Shown piece after piece: positions 5,377 to 6,650 of a DNA stretch of 6,650 nt. Positions within the stretch are counted from its first letter, which is position 1, and the number at the start of each line of letters is the position of its first letter. The notes under the pieces are model-generated. The model searched no databases. It was not told the DNA's origin and worked only from the letters and a program-made list of their open reading frames with translations. Source of the stretch: Clostridia bacterium (GTDB taxonomy: Bacteria > Bacillota > Clostridia > Oscillospirales > CAG-272). The stretch lies in NCBI GenBank assembly GCA_017621015.1, contig JAGAUC010000014.1, positions 1-6,650 on the forward strand. Reading direction: 5' to 3'. The position numbers were made by a program, and so were the translations under genes.

Positions 5377-6650
5377 CAGCGTACACGCTCGCCAAGCGGC
5401 GTTTCGTCCGCAAGGAACACCACGCGGATCTCCTCCTCACCCGACGCGAGGATCATACCGTTTGATTCAATGCCACACAGCGTGGCGGGCTTAAGGTTGG
5501 CCACCAGAATGATCTTTTTGCCGATCATATCCTCAGGCTTATAGAACTTGGCAATGCCCGAAACCACCTGACGCTTTTCATAGCCGAGGTCAACCTCCAG
5601 CTTCAGAAGCTTCTTGGCCTTGGGCACGGCCTCGCAGGCAACCACCTTGGCAGTGCGAAGCTCTACGTTCATAAAGTCCTCAATGCCGATCAGCGCACAG
5701 CCCTCGGGCTTTTCGGGAACGGCGTTTGCCTTCTCGGCCGCCGCCTTCTTAGCCTCCATTTCGGCCTCAAGCTCGGCAAGCATCTTGGCCTCGTCAATAC
5801 GGGCAAACAACACCTTGGAATCACCCACGGTGTTTCCTGCCGTCATACCGCCAAACGTATCGGCACTGCCAATGGTCGCATAGTCGACCTTGTCGGTCTG
5901 AAGCATAGCAAGAACGCTCTCCGCCGTCTCGGGGATAAAGGGTCTAAGCATAACCGCACCGTGGCGGATGGTCTCAAGCAGATTGTAAAGAACGGTACCC
6001 AGGCGTGCCTTTTGGCTGTCGTCCTTAGCGAGGCTCCAGGGCGTCGTTTCATCAATATATTTGTTGGCACGCGACAGCAGCTCGAATACACATTCCAGCG
6101 CGTCCGCGATCTTGAAGGCATCCATATTCTTGACAAGCCCCTCATAGGCCTTCACGCAAGCGGCCTTGAGTTCATCATCAAGGGCCTCGGGCACACTCGG
6201 TGCCTGGATCACCTTGTCAAAATACTTTTTCTGCATATCCAGCGTACGCTTGACAAGGTTTCCGAGGTTGTTGACAAGGTCGGTATTGAAGCGCTTGATG
6301 ACCGTCTCGTAGGTGATGCTTCCATCGTTGGCAAACGGCATCTCGGAAAGCTCGTAATATCTCACGCCGTCCACACCAAAGCGCTCGGCCAGCTCGTCGG
6401 CATAAATGACGTTGCCGCGCGACTTGGACATCTTGTCCGCCCCGAAGTTGAACCACGGGTGACCGAAGATCTGCCCCGGCAGCGGAATATCCAGCGCCAT
6501 CAGGAAGATCGGCCAGTAGATGGTATGGAAGCGAAGAATGTCCTTACCGATCACGTGCACATCGGCCGGCCAGTACTTCTTGAATTTCTCGCTCTGCTCC
6601 TCAAAGGACTTATCGGGATCGTAGCCGATGGCGGTGATATAGTTGGTCAG
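5376..6650 (-). CDS. metG: Methionyl-tRNA synthetase, 5' end outside window
   Basis: The last 424 codons are present. The enzyme charges tRNA-Met with methionine in the cytoplasm. Visible are FKKYWPADVHVIGKDILRFH of the catalytic core, the KMSKS loop (6420-6434) followed by RGN, the helical anticodon-binding domain with NLGNLVKRTLDM and ETTPWSLAKD, an Ala/Lys/Glu-rich linker (about 5700-5785), and a C-terminal tRNA-binding OB-fold domain from IGIEDFMNVELRTAKVV to the end, with KLLKLEVDLG and RQVVSGIAKFY. This C-terminal domain is usual in long bacterial MetRS forms of about 640-660 residues, so roughly 220-230 N-terminal residues, including the HIGH motif, lie beyond 6650. The reading frame is open to the window edge. 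A GTG at 6560 is an internal valine, not a start. It is co-transcribed with tatD. Confidence 0.97.
   Translation of the reverse strand: MTNYITAIGYDPDKSFEEQSEKFKKYWPADVHVIGKDILRFHTIYWPIFLMALDIPLPGQIFGHPWFNFGADKMSKSRGNVIYADELAERFGVDGVRYYELSEMPFANDGSITYETVIKRFNTDLVNNLGNLVKRTLDMQKKYFDKVIQAPSVPEALDDELKAACVKAYEGLVKNMDAFKIADALECVFELLSRANKYIDETTPWSLAKDDSQKARLGTVLYNLLETIRHGAVMLRPFIPETAESVLAMLQTDKVDYATIGSADTFGGMTAGNTVGDSKVLFARIDEAKMLAELEAEMEAKKAAAEKANAVPEKPEGCALIGIEDFMNVELRTAKVVACEAVPKAKKLLKLEVDLGYEKRQVVSGIAKFYKPEDMIGKKIILVANLKPATLCGIESNGMILASGEEEIRVVFLADETPLGERVR

Noticed and set aside
4612..5544. Plus-strand open frame of 310 codons antisense to tatD and metG
   Set aside because: It lies opposite tatD with all its metal ligands and the metG 3' end, and its translation is low-complexity, basic and unlike any family I know.

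Overview
The window looks like chromosomal DNA from an uncultured gut- or rumen-type Firmicute, probably class Clostridia. The pointers are strong AGGAGG-type ribosome binding sites, a perfect sigma-A style promoter, a methionyl-tRNA synthetase with a C-terminal tRNA-binding domain followed directly by tatD (the order seen in Firmicutes such as Bacillus, metS-yabD), and a Firmicutes-type lipoprotein. Apart from one AT-rich island, the genes have moderately GC-rich codon use. Genus cannot be read from the sequence.

Left part (1-3518): a small carbohydrate-utilisation locus. Two genes on the minus strand form an operon: a cytoplasmic five-bladed beta-propeller protein resembling glycoside hydrolase families 43/32 (1336-2280), then, 15 bases on, an alpha/beta-hydrolase esterase resembling carbohydrate esterase family 15 and acetylxylan esterases (214-1320). 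Divergent from them is a LacI-family repressor gene (2449-3471). The intergenic region between the divergent genes (2281-2448) holds a promoter for each side and a CG-centred inverted repeat between the two -35 boxes, a good candidate for the repressor's operator. A simple model is that LacI controls itself and an operon that trims ester-decorated oligosaccharides taken up by transporters encoded elsewhere. The substrate is unknown. Downstream of the esterase, 1-213 has no convincing gene but contains several adjacent hairpins.

Middle (3472-4581): an AT-rich island carrying one lipoprotein gene (DUF5104-like, 3580-4404) with its own strong terminator. It is bracketed by an imperfect 50-bp inverted repeat. 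One copy begins at the stop codon of the LacI gene and the other at the stop codon of tatD, and each copy ends in a hairpin plus T-run. The repeat thus appears to be a dispersed stop-plus-terminator cassette shared by two unrelated genes. This is the least ordinary signal in the window.

Right part (4582-6650): a minus-strand housekeeping pair, metG (5' end outside the window) and tatD, overlapping by one base and ending at the second copy of the repeat terminator.

I see no CRISPR array, tRNA, rRNA, transposase or phage gene. Nothing here amounts to a clearly new defence or mobile system.
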